This document shows positions 33,054 to 41,351 of a stretch of DNA of 41,597 nucleotides, piece after piece; position 1 is the first letter of the stretch, and every line of letters starts with the position of its first letter. Below the pieces are notes generated by a model. The model ran no database searches, was not told the origin of the DNA, and saw only the letters and a program-made list of their open reading frames with translations. The DNA comes from Chloroflexota bacterium (GTDB taxonomy: Bacteria; Chloroflexota; Dehalococcoidia; Lucifugimonadales; Lucifugimonadaceae). The DNA lies in contig JABIFF010000021.1 of assembly GCA_018650845.1 (NCBI GenBank), forward strand, positions 80,163 through 121,759, read 5' to 3'. The translations under genes were made by a program, and so were the position numbers.

Positions 33054-33821
33054 ATGATCACTGCAACCGATCCAGTTATCGTCGCCAAAGACATTCATAA
33101 AAAGTACGATGACATCACCGCCGTTAACGGAATTTCGTTCGAGGTGCGTCGGGGTGAAGTCTTCGGAATGCTCGGACCCAACGGCGCAGGAAAAACAACC
33201 ACCGTCGAAATTCTTGAAGGAATGCGTGATGCCGATTCTGGCGATGCAATCATCAATGGCATCAACGTAAAAGACGATCCCACTGCAGTAAAAGCGATCA
33301 TCGGAGTTCAGCTTCAGCAGAACGCCTTCTTCGACAAACTAAAACTCTCAGAAATCGTCGATCTCTACGCCAAGCTTTATCTCGCCAAAGTCGACCCCGT
33401 AGAAATCCTTTCGAGAGTTGGACTCGACAATCGCAAAAACGCCCAATATGCAGAACTCTCAGGTGGACAAAAACAACGCCTATCGATTGCCGTAGCTCTC
33501 GTAAACGATCCCGTTGTCCTATTCCTCGACGAACCCACAACGGGTCTCGATCCTCAGGCCAGACGCCAACTTTGGGAACTCGTGCGGAAAATCCAAAAAG
33601 ATGGCGCAACGATCATGCTTACCACCCACTACATGGAAGAAGCTGAAGAGCTTTGCGACCGTATCGCTGTAGTCGAAAACGGCGAAATCGTTGCCCTTGA
33701 TACTCCCGACGCCCTAATCGACCAGCTACTCGAAACAGGATTCAAACCTGAAAAGCGAGTACGTGAAGCAACACTCGATGACGTGTTCTTGAACCTAACC
33801 GGCCACGATCTTCGAGACTAA
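33054..33821 (+). CDS. ABC-2 type exporter, ATP-binding protein
   Basis: The 255-residue ATPase has Walker A GPNGAGKTTT (41-50), a Q-loop in VQLQQNAFF, signature LSGGQKQR (135-142), Walker B VLFLDEPTTGLDP (155-167) and H-loop TTHYMEEAEE. It is of the drug/daunorubicin-exporter (DrrA-like) or lipid-exporter class. It forms an operon with the permease 16 bp downstream. The cargo is unknown. No clear ribosome site precedes the ATG. Confidence 0.93.
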   Translation: MITATDPVIVAKDIHKKYDDITAVNGISFEVRRGEVFGMLGPNGAGKTTTVEILEGMRDADSGDAIINGINVKDDPTAVKAIIGVQLQQNAFFDKLKLSEIVDLYAKLYLAKVDPVEILSRVGLDNRKNAQYAELSGGQKQRLSIAVALVNDPVVLFLDEPTTGLDPQARRQLWELVRKIQKDGATIMLTTHYMEEAEELCDRIAVVENGEIVALDTPDALIDQLLETGFKPEKRVREATLDDVFLNLTGHDLRD

Positions 33822-33837
33822 GGCGAGTATATAAATA

Positions 33838-34950
33838 ATGAAAATCTACCTCGCACTCACCGTCGCCTCGCTGAAAATGTACTTCAGGAACAAGCAAGCC
33901 TTGTTCTGGGCACTTTTCTTCCCGCTACTCATCATGATCATCTTCGGAATCATGAATTTTGATAAGTACAACTCACCGAACGTCGGAATTTACGACGCAG
34001 CCGATAACCCTGCATCTCAAGCACTAATTCAGGCACTTAGAGGAACCAGCGACCAGAGGCTCCTAAGCACGACTACCACAACGCTTGAAGATGCTCATCA
34101 CGAACTCGAATTCGGCAGCAGTCGTGGTGTAATTGAAATCCCCGCAAACTACGGCGTGTCTGGTGAGTTCGCAGAAATCAAAGTCACCTACGACGAACGA
34201 TTCCAGCAAGAACGAGCGGTTATCGCCACCATTCTTGGACAAGTAACCAACGCCGTATTCAAAGAAATAAATCAAGTACCAGACGAATACCGGGTCGAAA
34301 ATTCCATTGGAATAACCGAATCGGTAATCACAGGTCAGGGGCAAGGTTTCAAAGCATGGCTAATCCCCGGCATCGCAGCCATGGCGATCATGCAGACCGG
34401 ACTCTTCACGGTCGTGTTCACACTCGTCCGCTTCAAATCGCAAGGCGTACTACGCCGGCTCAAAGCAACACCAATCGGTGCCTCACACTTCCTCGCTGGC
34501 CAACTAACCACCAAAGCAATCGTCGTAGTTCTACAAACCTACGTTCTCGTGATCGTAGGAGCGATAGTGCTCGGGGTGAGTGTCGGAAACGGCAGAATCG
34601 GCGCTTGGTTCGATCTAACGATCCTCGCTTTGCTTGGCGGAGCATTATTTATCGCAATAGGCTTGGCAGTCTCAGGATGGGCCAAGAATGAAGAAACAGC
34701 CGCTCCCGTTGCAAACATCATCTCAATGCCAATGATGTTCCTCTCTGGAGTCTTCTTCCCACTATCCGTGATGCCCGACTGGCTCACACAGTGGTCACAA
34801 TACCTGCCGCTTACTTATCTGGCAGATGGCATGCGAGCGATCACAGTAGAAGGTGCATCGATCACAACGTTAGGCAGTGAACTACTCGGACTCGGCATCT
34901 GGATAGTAATCAGCTTCATAGTCGCAACGAAAATGTTCCGCTGGGAATAA
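33838..34950 (+). CDS. ABC-2 type exporter, permease protein
   Basis: The 370-residue protein has one N-terminal helix (ALFWALFFPLLIMIIFGIM), a large extracellular domain (about 45-165) and five C-terminal helices from about 175. LRRLKATPIGASHFLAGQ is the coupling segment that contacts the ATPase, and the MFLSGVFFPLSVMPDWL region is characteristic of ABC-2 permeases. It pairs with the ATPase just upstream as an exporter of drugs, lipids or polymers; the cargo is not evident. Confidence 0.92.
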   Translation: MKIYLALTVASLKMYFRNKQALFWALFFPLLIMIIFGIMNFDKYNSPNVGIYDAADNPASQALIQALRGTSDQRLLSTTTTTLEDAHHELEFGSSRGVIEIPANYGVSGEFAEIKVTYDERFQQERAVIATILGQVTNAVFKEINQVPDEYRVENSIGITESVITGQGQGFKAWLIPGIAAMAIMQTGLFTVVFTLVRFKSQGVLRRLKATPIGASHFLAGQLTTKAIVVVLQTYVLVIVGAIVLGVSVGNGRIGAWFDLTILALLGGALFIAIGLAVSGWAKNEETAAPVANIISMPMMFLSGVFFPLSVMPDWLTQWSQYLPLTYLADGMRAITVEGASITTLGSELLGLGIWIVISFIVATKMFRWE

Positions 34951-35072
34951 CCAACCGACTCAGAGTCTCGAAAAAGTACAAACGTCACAGCGGGTCAGTT
35001 ATGCTTCTGACCGATTCGCCCAGTGCGACTCAAAACGTACAACCAAAAACATACATCTCAAAATTAAAGAAA

Positions 35073-35118
35073 GTGAGCCCCTCAGTCCGGTGCACGGTTC
35101 CTGACTAAAAGGCTCACT
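35073..35118 (+). other. Long hairpin between the ABC exporter and the MerR gene
   Basis: AGTGAGCC (35073-35080) pairs perfectly with GGCTCACT (35111-35118). Inside, AGTC (35085-35088) can pair with GACT (35103-35106), and a GTGCAC palindrome lies at the tip. No T run follows. It could be a terminator of the ABC operon, an operator for the MerR-type regulator downstream, or a structured leader. Confidence 0.45.
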
Positions 35119-35177
35119 CCCTTATAACTGCTACGCCCACACCCCCGCATCGGTTTCCATAGTTCCACCTAGTTCTT

Positions 35178-35906
35178 ATGACCAGTTCAGGAAATACAGA
35201 AAACCTCGACAACGCCGCTTCAAACAGCGGCGATCTTGCTGTTGGCGAACTTTCGAAGCGCACTGGCGTGACAACTGCAACGATTAACTACTACGTCCGA
35301 ATCGGCGTACTGCCTCCACCGCGAAAAACCAGCCAAACTCGGGCTCTTTATCCAGCTGATTTCGAAAATCGGATCAACAAGATCAAAGAACTTCAGGCGG
35401 CAGGGCTTAATCTCAAGGGAATAAAGCAGGTCGTCAACGGCGATCCATCGTCGCCGCTCGCGTCGGCTATGCCAGCAGATCGCCCCGGAGCTACAACTGC
35501 TCAATCAACGTCTAGCGGCCCGATATCAATTTCTGAATTTCTCAGCCAAAGCGGACTCGATGACGACCTGTACGACAGTCTAGTTTCAGCAAATCTGATC
35601 AGACGACCAAGAACTGGACCCGATGGAGCGCCGGCTCACGACAGGCGTGATCTTTCAGCCGCTCGAGCCTTCGCCAGACTTACCGCAGCAGGAATCGAAT
35701 ACCCGCTTCTAGAACGACACGCCGAGTACAACCCACTCTCGAAAGCTGAAGCACTATTCCTAGCGGAACATCTCAGCTCAGCCACGCGGGTGACTCCATC
35801 AACTCAACCGGTGAACCTTGTCGCAGCGTTCGACGCTATTCGCCGATATCTACGCAGCCTGCAACTCGACGAAGCCTACCCCGACTGGCGAAACCCACAG
35901 TCGTAG
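35178..35906 (+). CDS. MerR-family transcriptional regulator
   Basis: The 242-residue protein has an N-terminal tail (about 1-18) then the MerR winged helix-turn-helix: LAVGELSKRTGVTTATINYYVRIGVLPPP (about 19-47), ending in a linker helix (ENRINKIKELQAAGLNLKGIKQV). The C-terminal half (about 120-242) is an unfamiliar helical effector domain that contains no Cys pair typical of metal sensors. It may control the ABC exporter just upstream; the promoter side and hairpin are suggestive only. Confidence 0.85.
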   Translation: MTSSGNTENLDNAASNSGDLAVGELSKRTGVTTATINYYVRIGVLPPPRKTSQTRALYPADFENRINKIKELQAAGLNLKGIKQVVNGDPSSPLASAMPADRPGATTAQSTSSGPISISEFLSQSGLDDDLYDSLVSANLIRRPRTGPDGAPAHDRRDLSAARAFARLTAAGIEYPLLERHAEYNPLSKAEALFLAEHLSSATRVTPSTQPVNLVAAFDAIRRYLRSLQLDEAYPDWRNPQS

Positions 35907-35923
35907 ATAGCGGCGAGACGGAG

Positions 35924-35961
35924 TGTCATTGCGCGGAGTCCGAAAGGATGACGTGGCAATC
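35924..35961 (+). repeat. Dispersed repeat of the GTCATTGC...GCAATC type
   Basis: TGTCATTGCGCGGAGTCCG continues to ...GACGTGGCAATC. The ends ATTGC (35928-35932) and GCAAT (35956-35960) pair. This resembles a REP-like intergenic motif seen in many bacterial genomes. Single copy here. Confidence 0.6.
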
Positions 35962-36048
35962 AACGGCTCTTAGCAACGCTGAATAGTGACCCAACCCAAC
36001 ACATCCAAAGTCACCACATTGCGCCCGCTGTAACCGTGCCACTGGCAC

Positions 36049-36474
36049 CTACTTACGCTGAGCCTTCACGTAATCGATAACTGAACCTAAACCGTCAGGC
36101 GGAGCCCCAAGCTTAACCGCCTCGGCAACATCAGCTTCCGATTTCTCATCCTCACCGATAGCAGCATGCGCAACAGCGCGATTGCCGTACATATCGGCCT
36201 GCCCCGGCTTCAACTCAATCGCCTTGGTGAAATTGTTGATCGCCTGTTCGAAATCGGCCATCGAAAGATACGCAACGCCTAAATTGAACTGAATCTCGTG
36301 ATTCTCAGGATCCAACCAAGCCGCTTCTTCGAAATCCGCCGCAGCTTTATCAGGAATGCCCAACTGAGCATTTTTCAATCCACGATTAAAGAAGTCAGAT
36401 GCAGTTTTAGGCGGAAAATCGATATCAGCCTTACCAACGTTGTTCGCCGAATCCTCTGGCGTCGTCAAATTCAA
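36049..36474 (-). CDS. Tetratricopeptide-repeat protein
   Basis: The 141-residue protein has about three TPR units (about 25-125): FFNRGLKNAQLGIPDKAAADFEEAAWLDP, IQFNLGVAYLSMADFEQAINNFTKAIELKP and MYGNRAVAHAAIGEDEKSEADVAEAVKLG. These form a protein-binding scaffold. There is no signal peptide. The start is TTG 36474, with GGGAG only three bases away; the second TTG (36468) has better spacing and may be the real start. The partner is unknown. Confidence 0.82.
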   Translation of the reverse strand: MNLTTPEDSANNVGKADIDFPPKTASDFFNRGLKNAQLGIPDKAAADFEEAAWLDPENHEIQFNLGVAYLSMADFEQAINNFTKAIELKPGQADMYGNRAVAHAAIGEDEKSEADVAEAVKLGAPPDGLGSVIDYVKAQRK

Positions 36475-36612
36475 GATCTCCCAATCGATCAGTGAAATAG
36501 AGTGAGCTAATTGCTCAAATCATCGAACTCCAATCAATCCTAACCGACACCAACCTCAATATCGTGTTAGAAATACCGCACTCGTAAATCACCTAAGCAC
36601 AAAGAGAACAAC

Positions 36613-37539
36613 TTGAGAATTGCCCTCATCGGACAATCCGCATTCGGTAAATCAGTGCTCGAAGCACTTATCGAAAAAGGCGAAGATGAAATCGTCGGCG
36701 TATTCGCACCTCCCACCAAAGAGGGGCGATCGCCAGACCCAATCTCGACCGCAGCCGCCGAACTCAACGTCCCTGTTTTCGAATTCAATCGACTCCGTGA
36801 TCAAGATGCCGTCGACCAGTTCAAGGCACTCGAACCCGAACTTTGCGTCATGGCATTTGTAACCGACATCGTCCCAATGTCGATGATCAACTTCCCATCC
36901 CTCGGCACAATCCAGTACCACCCATCACTGCTCCCGCTCCACCGCGGACCAAGCTCTATCAACTGGCCGATCATTCAGGGTAAAACCGAAACAGGGCTAA
37001 CCATTTTCTGGCCAGACGACGGACTCGACACCGGTCCTGTCTTAATGCAAAAGAAAGTTGAAATAGCACCTGAAGCCACACTCGGCAGCGTCTACTTCAA
37101 CAAGCTCTACCCGCTCGGTGTCCAAGCAATGATCGAATCAGTCGACCTAGTTCGATCTGGCGATGCCCCGAAAATCGTGCAAGACGAATCGCAAGCAACC
37201 TACGAAAGTTGGTGCAAAGCCAGCGATGTAGTAGTCGATTGGTCAGCCGGAGTCGAAACAGTGTTCAACTTAATCAGAGGTTCCGATCCTCAGCCCGGAG
37301 CAAACACAACCCACAACGGCGAAAAACTCTTCCTCTACGACGCTGCACATTCCTCCTACGGATCAGCAGGGCACAATGCCGGAGCCGTAATCGAAATCGG
37401 TGTCGAGAAGATCATCGTCGCGTCCACCGACGGCTCAGTCGCCATCGGCCGAGTCAAAGCCGCGGGCGGCAAGAAAATCGGTGCAGCCGAATGGGCAGAT
37501 TCAACCAACCTTAAGGTCGGCGATACTTTCGGCAGCTAG
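36613..37539 (+). CDS. 10-formyltetrahydrofolate hydrolase-like formyltransferase
   Basis: The 308-residue protein has the formyltransferase fold plus the Fmt C-terminal OB-like domain. The active site reads IQYHPSLLPLHRGPSSINW and IFWPDDGLDTGPVLMQKK, with His103 and Asp139. Their 36-residue spacing and the YHPSLLP/FWxDDGLDTG wording match the N-terminal hydrolase domain of eukaryotic-type 10-formyl-THF dehydrogenase better than methionyl-tRNA formyltransferase (VHASLLPRWRG). No ALDH domain is fused. It is probably a folate one-carbon enzyme. The start is TTG 36613. Confidence 0.78.
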   Translation: MRIALIGQSAFGKSVLEALIEKGEDEIVGVFAPPTKEGRSPDPISTAAAELNVPVFEFNRLRDQDAVDQFKALEPELCVMAFVTDIVPMSMINFPSLGTIQYHPSLLPLHRGPSSINWPIIQGKTETGLTIFWPDDGLDTGPVLMQKKVEIAPEATLGSVYFNKLYPLGVQAMIESVDLVRSGDAPKIVQDESQATYESWCKASDVVVDWSAGVETVFNLIRGSDPQPGANTTHNGEKLFLYDAAHSSYGSAGHNAGAVIEIGVEKIIVASTDGSVAIGRVKAAGGKKIGAAEWADSTNLKVGDTFGS

Positions 37540-38484
37540 TCGATAACTAGTAGGCGATGAGTCGCCGTCAATAAACCCAACAATCAGATCGTTCACAATC
37601 TCAGGATTATCGAGCAACGGCACGTGCCGCGCATTGTCGATAACGTGCAAACTCGAATTGCGAACCAACCGAGCCAGTCGATACCCGTGCTCAACAGGAA
37701 ACAGTGGATCGAACTCGCCCCACACAGCTAACACTGGCTGGCGAATCGACAGCAACTCTTCGTCGCTAAAAATCGATTTCTGACCGCCAAAATCCGTAAG
37801 CACTGAAATGCTAGTTCGCATCCCTTTCGCATGTCCCTCGGTCAGCGTCACATCGTACGCGTACTGCTTATAAGCCTCGGCATCTGTGAACTCGGTATCA
37901 ACAACTTCCATCGTTTTGAAATAGTTGTCCTGTCCCCAACGATTCGGCCTAACGACCAATCGACCTAAAACCGGAACGTTCGACAATTTGTATATAAGCG
38001 GAAACTGCTTACCCAAGCCTGATGAACCGATCACTACCAACTTGTTAATTCGTAAAGGCTCTCTCAAAGCCATAGTCAGTGCGATCTGCGCTCCAAGCGA
38101 TAACCCCACAACATCCACATTCACAAGATCAAGCGCATCCATAAACTCAGTGATGTACTTGGCAGTCGAATCCACAAACGGTGCCTCATAGGCAATCTGG
38201 CTCGAAAGTCCAAACAGGGGATGATCCGGAACAATCACCCTATGCGATTTAGCCAGCACCTCGATCTGTCTGAACCAAATCGCCGAACCCGCACCACCAC
38301 CGTGCAACAAAATAACTGGCGGCCCTTCGCCATAGTCCAAATAGTGAATTCGTCGACCAGCTGCCTCAACGAAATTTCCGCGATACTCGAGTCCGGCTCG
38401 TTTCAGCAACACCGACATACTGCCCATGATTTGCCGTTGAGTATCATCAAGTTCCGGATATTCAGTCATCGACACACGCTTCAT
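37501..38484 (-). CDS. Alpha/beta hydrolase
   Basis: The 327-residue protein has the oxyanion segment VILLHGGGAGSAIWF (57-71), nucleophile Ser129 in GLSLGAQ, the acid Asp in VWGEFDPLFP (about 261-270) and the His in NARHVPLLDNP. GGGAGS is typical of C-C bond hydrolases and esterases of the MhpC/BphD type, so a meta-cleavage-type hydrolase or esterase is possible. The substrate is unknown. Its 3' end overlaps the convergent formyltransferase-like gene by 39 bp. Confidence 0.88.
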   Translation of the reverse strand: MKRVSMTEYPELDDTQRQIMGSMSVLLKRAGLEYRGNFVEAAGRRIHYLDYGEGPPVILLHGGGAGSAIWFRQIEVLAKSHRVIVPDHPLFGLSSQIAYEAPFVDSTAKYITEFMDALDLVNVDVVGLSLGAQIALTMALREPLRINKLVVIGSSGLGKQFPLIYKLSNVPVLGRLVVRPNRWGQDNYFKTMEVVDTEFTDAEAYKQYAYDVTLTEGHAKGMRTSISVLTDFGGQKSIFSDEELLSIRQPVLAVWGEFDPLFPVEHGYRLARLVRNSSLHVIDNARHVPLLDNPEIVNDLIVGFIDGDSSPTSYRLAAESIADLKVG

Positions 38485-38577
38485 GATTATTTTTCGTTAC
38501 TGCAGCGCAAAAAAGTAAAAAATCTCGATTGAATCCGAGTATAAACAACCAATCGCACCTACAATCGTCGTCGAACT

Positions 38578-41040
38578 ATGAGCACGATCAACGAAAACAT
38601 CGATAATTACCAGCCCGACACCGATCAGTCCGAAGCGGAATCGCGCGGAATATCTGAACTACAGATGCAAGCATGGGAGCTTCTCGAATTCACAAATGTT
38701 CGAGAACTTCTTGCTAACCGCACCCGCTTCTTCATGTCGCGTGAAATGGCACTCAACGCACGACCACTAATCGACATCGAAGACGTTGAACGACTCCAAG
38801 ACGAAACTGCGCAAGCAACATTAATGCTCGGCACTGTCGGCGACATAGGACTCGTAGGAGCACGTGATCCACGCGAACTCCTCCATCGCGCATCTATCGA
38901 CGGCAAACTCACCGGCGAAGAAATAGTTTCCGTACTTCACCTTCTCGACTCAATCTGGGCAGCTCGAAATACCGTCATATCGATGAAGGGTCGAGCATCA
39001 CTTCTCGAAGACATAGCCAGCGACATCCCCGATCTACGAGAACTCGGCAAAGAAGTCTTCAAGTCCATCTCCGATCAAGGCGAAGTTCTAAATTCGGCTA
39101 CACCTAAACTCGCAAAACTTCGATCCAACGTAAGCAAATCGTTCCAACGAGTAATGCGTGCAATGGAACGAATCTCCAACAGTCCAGCAGTTCGTGGGTC
39201 GCTTCAGTCGGGAGCCATCGCAACCCGAGGCGAACGACTCGTTCTCGAAGTTCGAGCCGACGCTCGAGAATCCGTTCCCGGAATCGTCCACGATGTCTCA
39301 GGCAGCGGAGCAACCCTGTTCGTCGAACCATTCAAAGCTGTAGAACTATGTAACGAATGGCGAGAAACCGCCGCCGAAGCACAACGAGAAGAAGAACGCA
39401 TTCTTCGTCGACTATCTCGACTAATCGGCGATCGTGAAGAAGAAGCGATCATCGCCGTCGAAGCAGCTGCAGCCCTCGATTACATTACCGCTCGTGCTCG
39501 TCTCGGCGGGGCAATGAAAGCACGACGAATCGAAACCATGCCCGCCGGTTCCGACAACGTCACAAATCTCGTCGGTGCACGCCACCCACTTCTCGGCAGC
39601 GACGCCGTTCCCATCACCATCAACATCGGTCCCGGCTTCCGTGGACTCGTTATCACCGGACCCAACACCGGCGGCAAGACAGTCGCAATCAAAACAATCG
39701 GCCTGTTCGCCCTCATGCACCAGTCCGGAATGCAGCTCCCCGTAAGCGACGGCGAAATGGCGATCTTCGATGCGGTATACGCCGACATCGGTGACTCACA
39801 ATCGATCGAACGCTCCGTCTCGACATTCTCATCTCACATGGGTCGAGTAATAGAAATACTTCTCGAAGCGACAGCAAACTCGTTGATCCTCTTCGATGAA
39901 CTCGGCACCGGAACCGACCCTGAAGAGGGTTCTGCGCTGGCCAGGGCGGTACTGGCGCACGCAACCGAAAACGACATGCCGATAGCCATCACTTCGCACT
40001 ACCGCACAGTAGCCGAATACGCCGCCGAATCGGAAGATCTCGCAAACGCTTCTGTCGAATTAAATCCCGACACGATGATGCCGACCTATCAAGTGGTGAT
40101 GGGAATCCCAGGCAGAAGTTACGCCATCCACGTTGCTCGTCACCTTGGTATGCCAAGCCATGTTCTCGACGATGCGCAAGCGATGATGGATCCCACACGC
40201 GCTGAAGCAGAAACAATTTTGCAGCAGTTGCAACGTGAACGTGATGAGGCAATCCGAATACGAGCCGAGGCCGAACAAGCCAAAGTCGAAGCAGAGCAAG
40301 CACGCAAAGACCTTCAACACAAGCTATCGACCGTAACTCGTGCGCAAGAAGACATGATCGAAAAATCTCGCATGGAACTCAGGCGAGAAACCGAAAAGAT
40401 CCAAAAGTCGCTACGCAAGGTCGTTAGCAAGGCGAAGAACGACAACGATCTCGATGTTGCCAAGCGCGCAATCGGCAGAATTCGCAATCAATTTTCCGAT
40501 CCGACATGGCTTCCAGTCGCACCACCACCAGATGCCGCAAAGCCTGATGAAGATGATGAACCCCGACCGCTTCAGGCCGGTGATGAAGTCGAAATCATAG
40601 GTCTCAACGTTCAAGCTTCGATCATCGAAATAAGCAAAGGTGGCACTGTCGAGCTAATGATGGGCAACTCCCGCATAGAGCTCAATGAGCGTCAATTAAG
40701 GCTCACAAAAGCCGCCGCACCGGTCGATCCAAAACGATCACCAAACGAAATACCTAACGTAACGATCAACACGATTTCTGCAGGCGAATCAGCCAACACT
40801 TCTGGCGAACTAGATGTCAGAGGATCACGAGTTCACGAATCAGACGAACTCGTTCGACAGTTCATCGATGATTCATCAATTCAAGGCCTATCAAGCGTTC
40901 GAATCATCCACGGTGACGGAACTGGAGCACTTCGAGAAGCCATCCGACTCCTACTCTCCAAGCACCCGCTAGTCGCATCCTTCAGCGCAGCCCCCCGCAA
41001 TCGAGGCGGCAACGGCGCAACCATAGTCGACCTCAGCTAA
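38578..41040 (+). CDS. mutS2: Endonuclease MutS2
   Basis: The 820-residue protein has the MutS2 layout: core helices without mismatch domain I, the ATPase with Walker A GPNTGGKT (361-368), Walker B LILFDELGTGTDPEEGSALA (Asp440), a long coiled coil (about 540-630), a KOW-like segment and a C-terminal Smr nuclease domain with LDVRGSRV (745-752) and HGDGTG (778-783). Such proteins suppress recombination and act on collided ribosomes in Bacillus. The N-terminal 25 residues are an extra acidic stretch. TATAAA at 38540-38545 is a possible -10; no ribosome site is visible. Confidence 0.95.
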   Translation: MSTINENIDNYQPDTDQSEAESRGISELQMQAWELLEFTNVRELLANRTRFFMSREMALNARPLIDIEDVERLQDETAQATLMLGTVGDIGLVGARDPRELLHRASIDGKLTGEEIVSVLHLLDSIWAARNTVISMKGRASLLEDIASDIPDLRELGKEVFKSISDQGEVLNSATPKLAKLRSNVSKSFQRVMRAMERISNSPAVRGSLQSGAIATRGERLVLEVRADARESVPGIVHDVSGSGATLFVEPFKAVELCNEWRETAAEAQREEERILRRLSRLIGDREEEAIIAVEAAAALDYITARARLGGAMKARRIETMPAGSDNVTNLVGARHPLLGSDAVPITINIGPGFRGLVITGPNTGGKTVAIKTIGLFALMHQSGMQLPVSDGEMAIFDAVYADIGDSQSIERSVSTFSSHMGRVIEILLEATANSLILFDELGTGTDPEEGSALARAVLAHATENDMPIAITSHYRTVAEYAAESEDLANASVELNPDTMMPTYQVVMGIPGRSYAIHVARHLGMPSHVLDDAQAMMDPTRAEAETILQQLQRERDEAIRIRAEAEQAKVEAEQARKDLQHKLSTVTRAQEDMIEKSRMELRRETEKIQKSLRKVVSKAKNDNDLDVAKRAIGRIRNQFSDPTWLPVAPPPDAAKPDEDDEPRPLQAGDEVEIIGLNVQASIIEISKGGTVELMMGNSRIELNERQLRLTKAAAPVDPKRSPNEIPNVTINTISAGESANTSGELDVRGSRVHESDELVRQFIDDSSIQGLSSVRIIHGDGTGALREAIRLLLSKHPLVASFSAAPRNRGGNGATIVDLS

Positions 41041-41072
41041 CTCACCCCTTGCCTATTCTCCCTCGGAAAAGT

Positions 41073-41292
41073 GCAAGGATGATGTCCCAAGTCCTTGAAC
41101 GACGCCCGGATCTATCGGTCCTCCCCCGGATAGGGGGAGTTAGAGGGGGAGATTGCAGCTAAAGCCGAGTTACGCCAGTAACGAGCGCGACTAACGAGAG
41201 GGGGAGATTGCGACGCGGAGCCGAGTCATTCGATGACGAGCGCGACTAACGCCATATAACGCGTGCCCAAGTCATTCGATGACGCCCGGCAC
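41073..41292 (+). repeat. Composite palindromic repeat, family D, multi-unit copy
   Basis: In order: CAAGGA/TCCTTG (41074-41097), GCCCGG, CTCCCCC-GGATA-GGGGGAG (41121-41139), TTGCAGCTAAAGCCGAG, hairpin GTTAC-GCCA-GTAAC (41169-41182), ACGAGCGCGACTAACGAGA, a second GGGGGAGATTG, hairpin GTCAT-TCG-ATGAC (41225-41237), the same links again, and GTCAT-TCG-ATGAC (41271-41283) ending GCCCGGCAC. It follows MutS2 directly and has the most units of any copy here. Confidence 0.88.
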
Positions 41293-41318
41293 TAATCACG
41301 CCCTAACGCCAGACGCGC

Positions 41319-41351
41319 AAATGCCCTTCTCGCCGGGTGAGAAGGGCATTT
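41319..41351. terminator. 13-bp perfect hairpin, probable terminator
   Basis: AAATGCCCTTCTC (41319-41331) pairs perfectly with GAGAAGGGCATTT (41339-41351) over a 7-base GCCGGGT loop. The A and T ends give a short U-rich finish on either strand. It is the longest perfect stem in the window and may end transcription from MutS2 or protect what follows. Confidence 0.6.
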
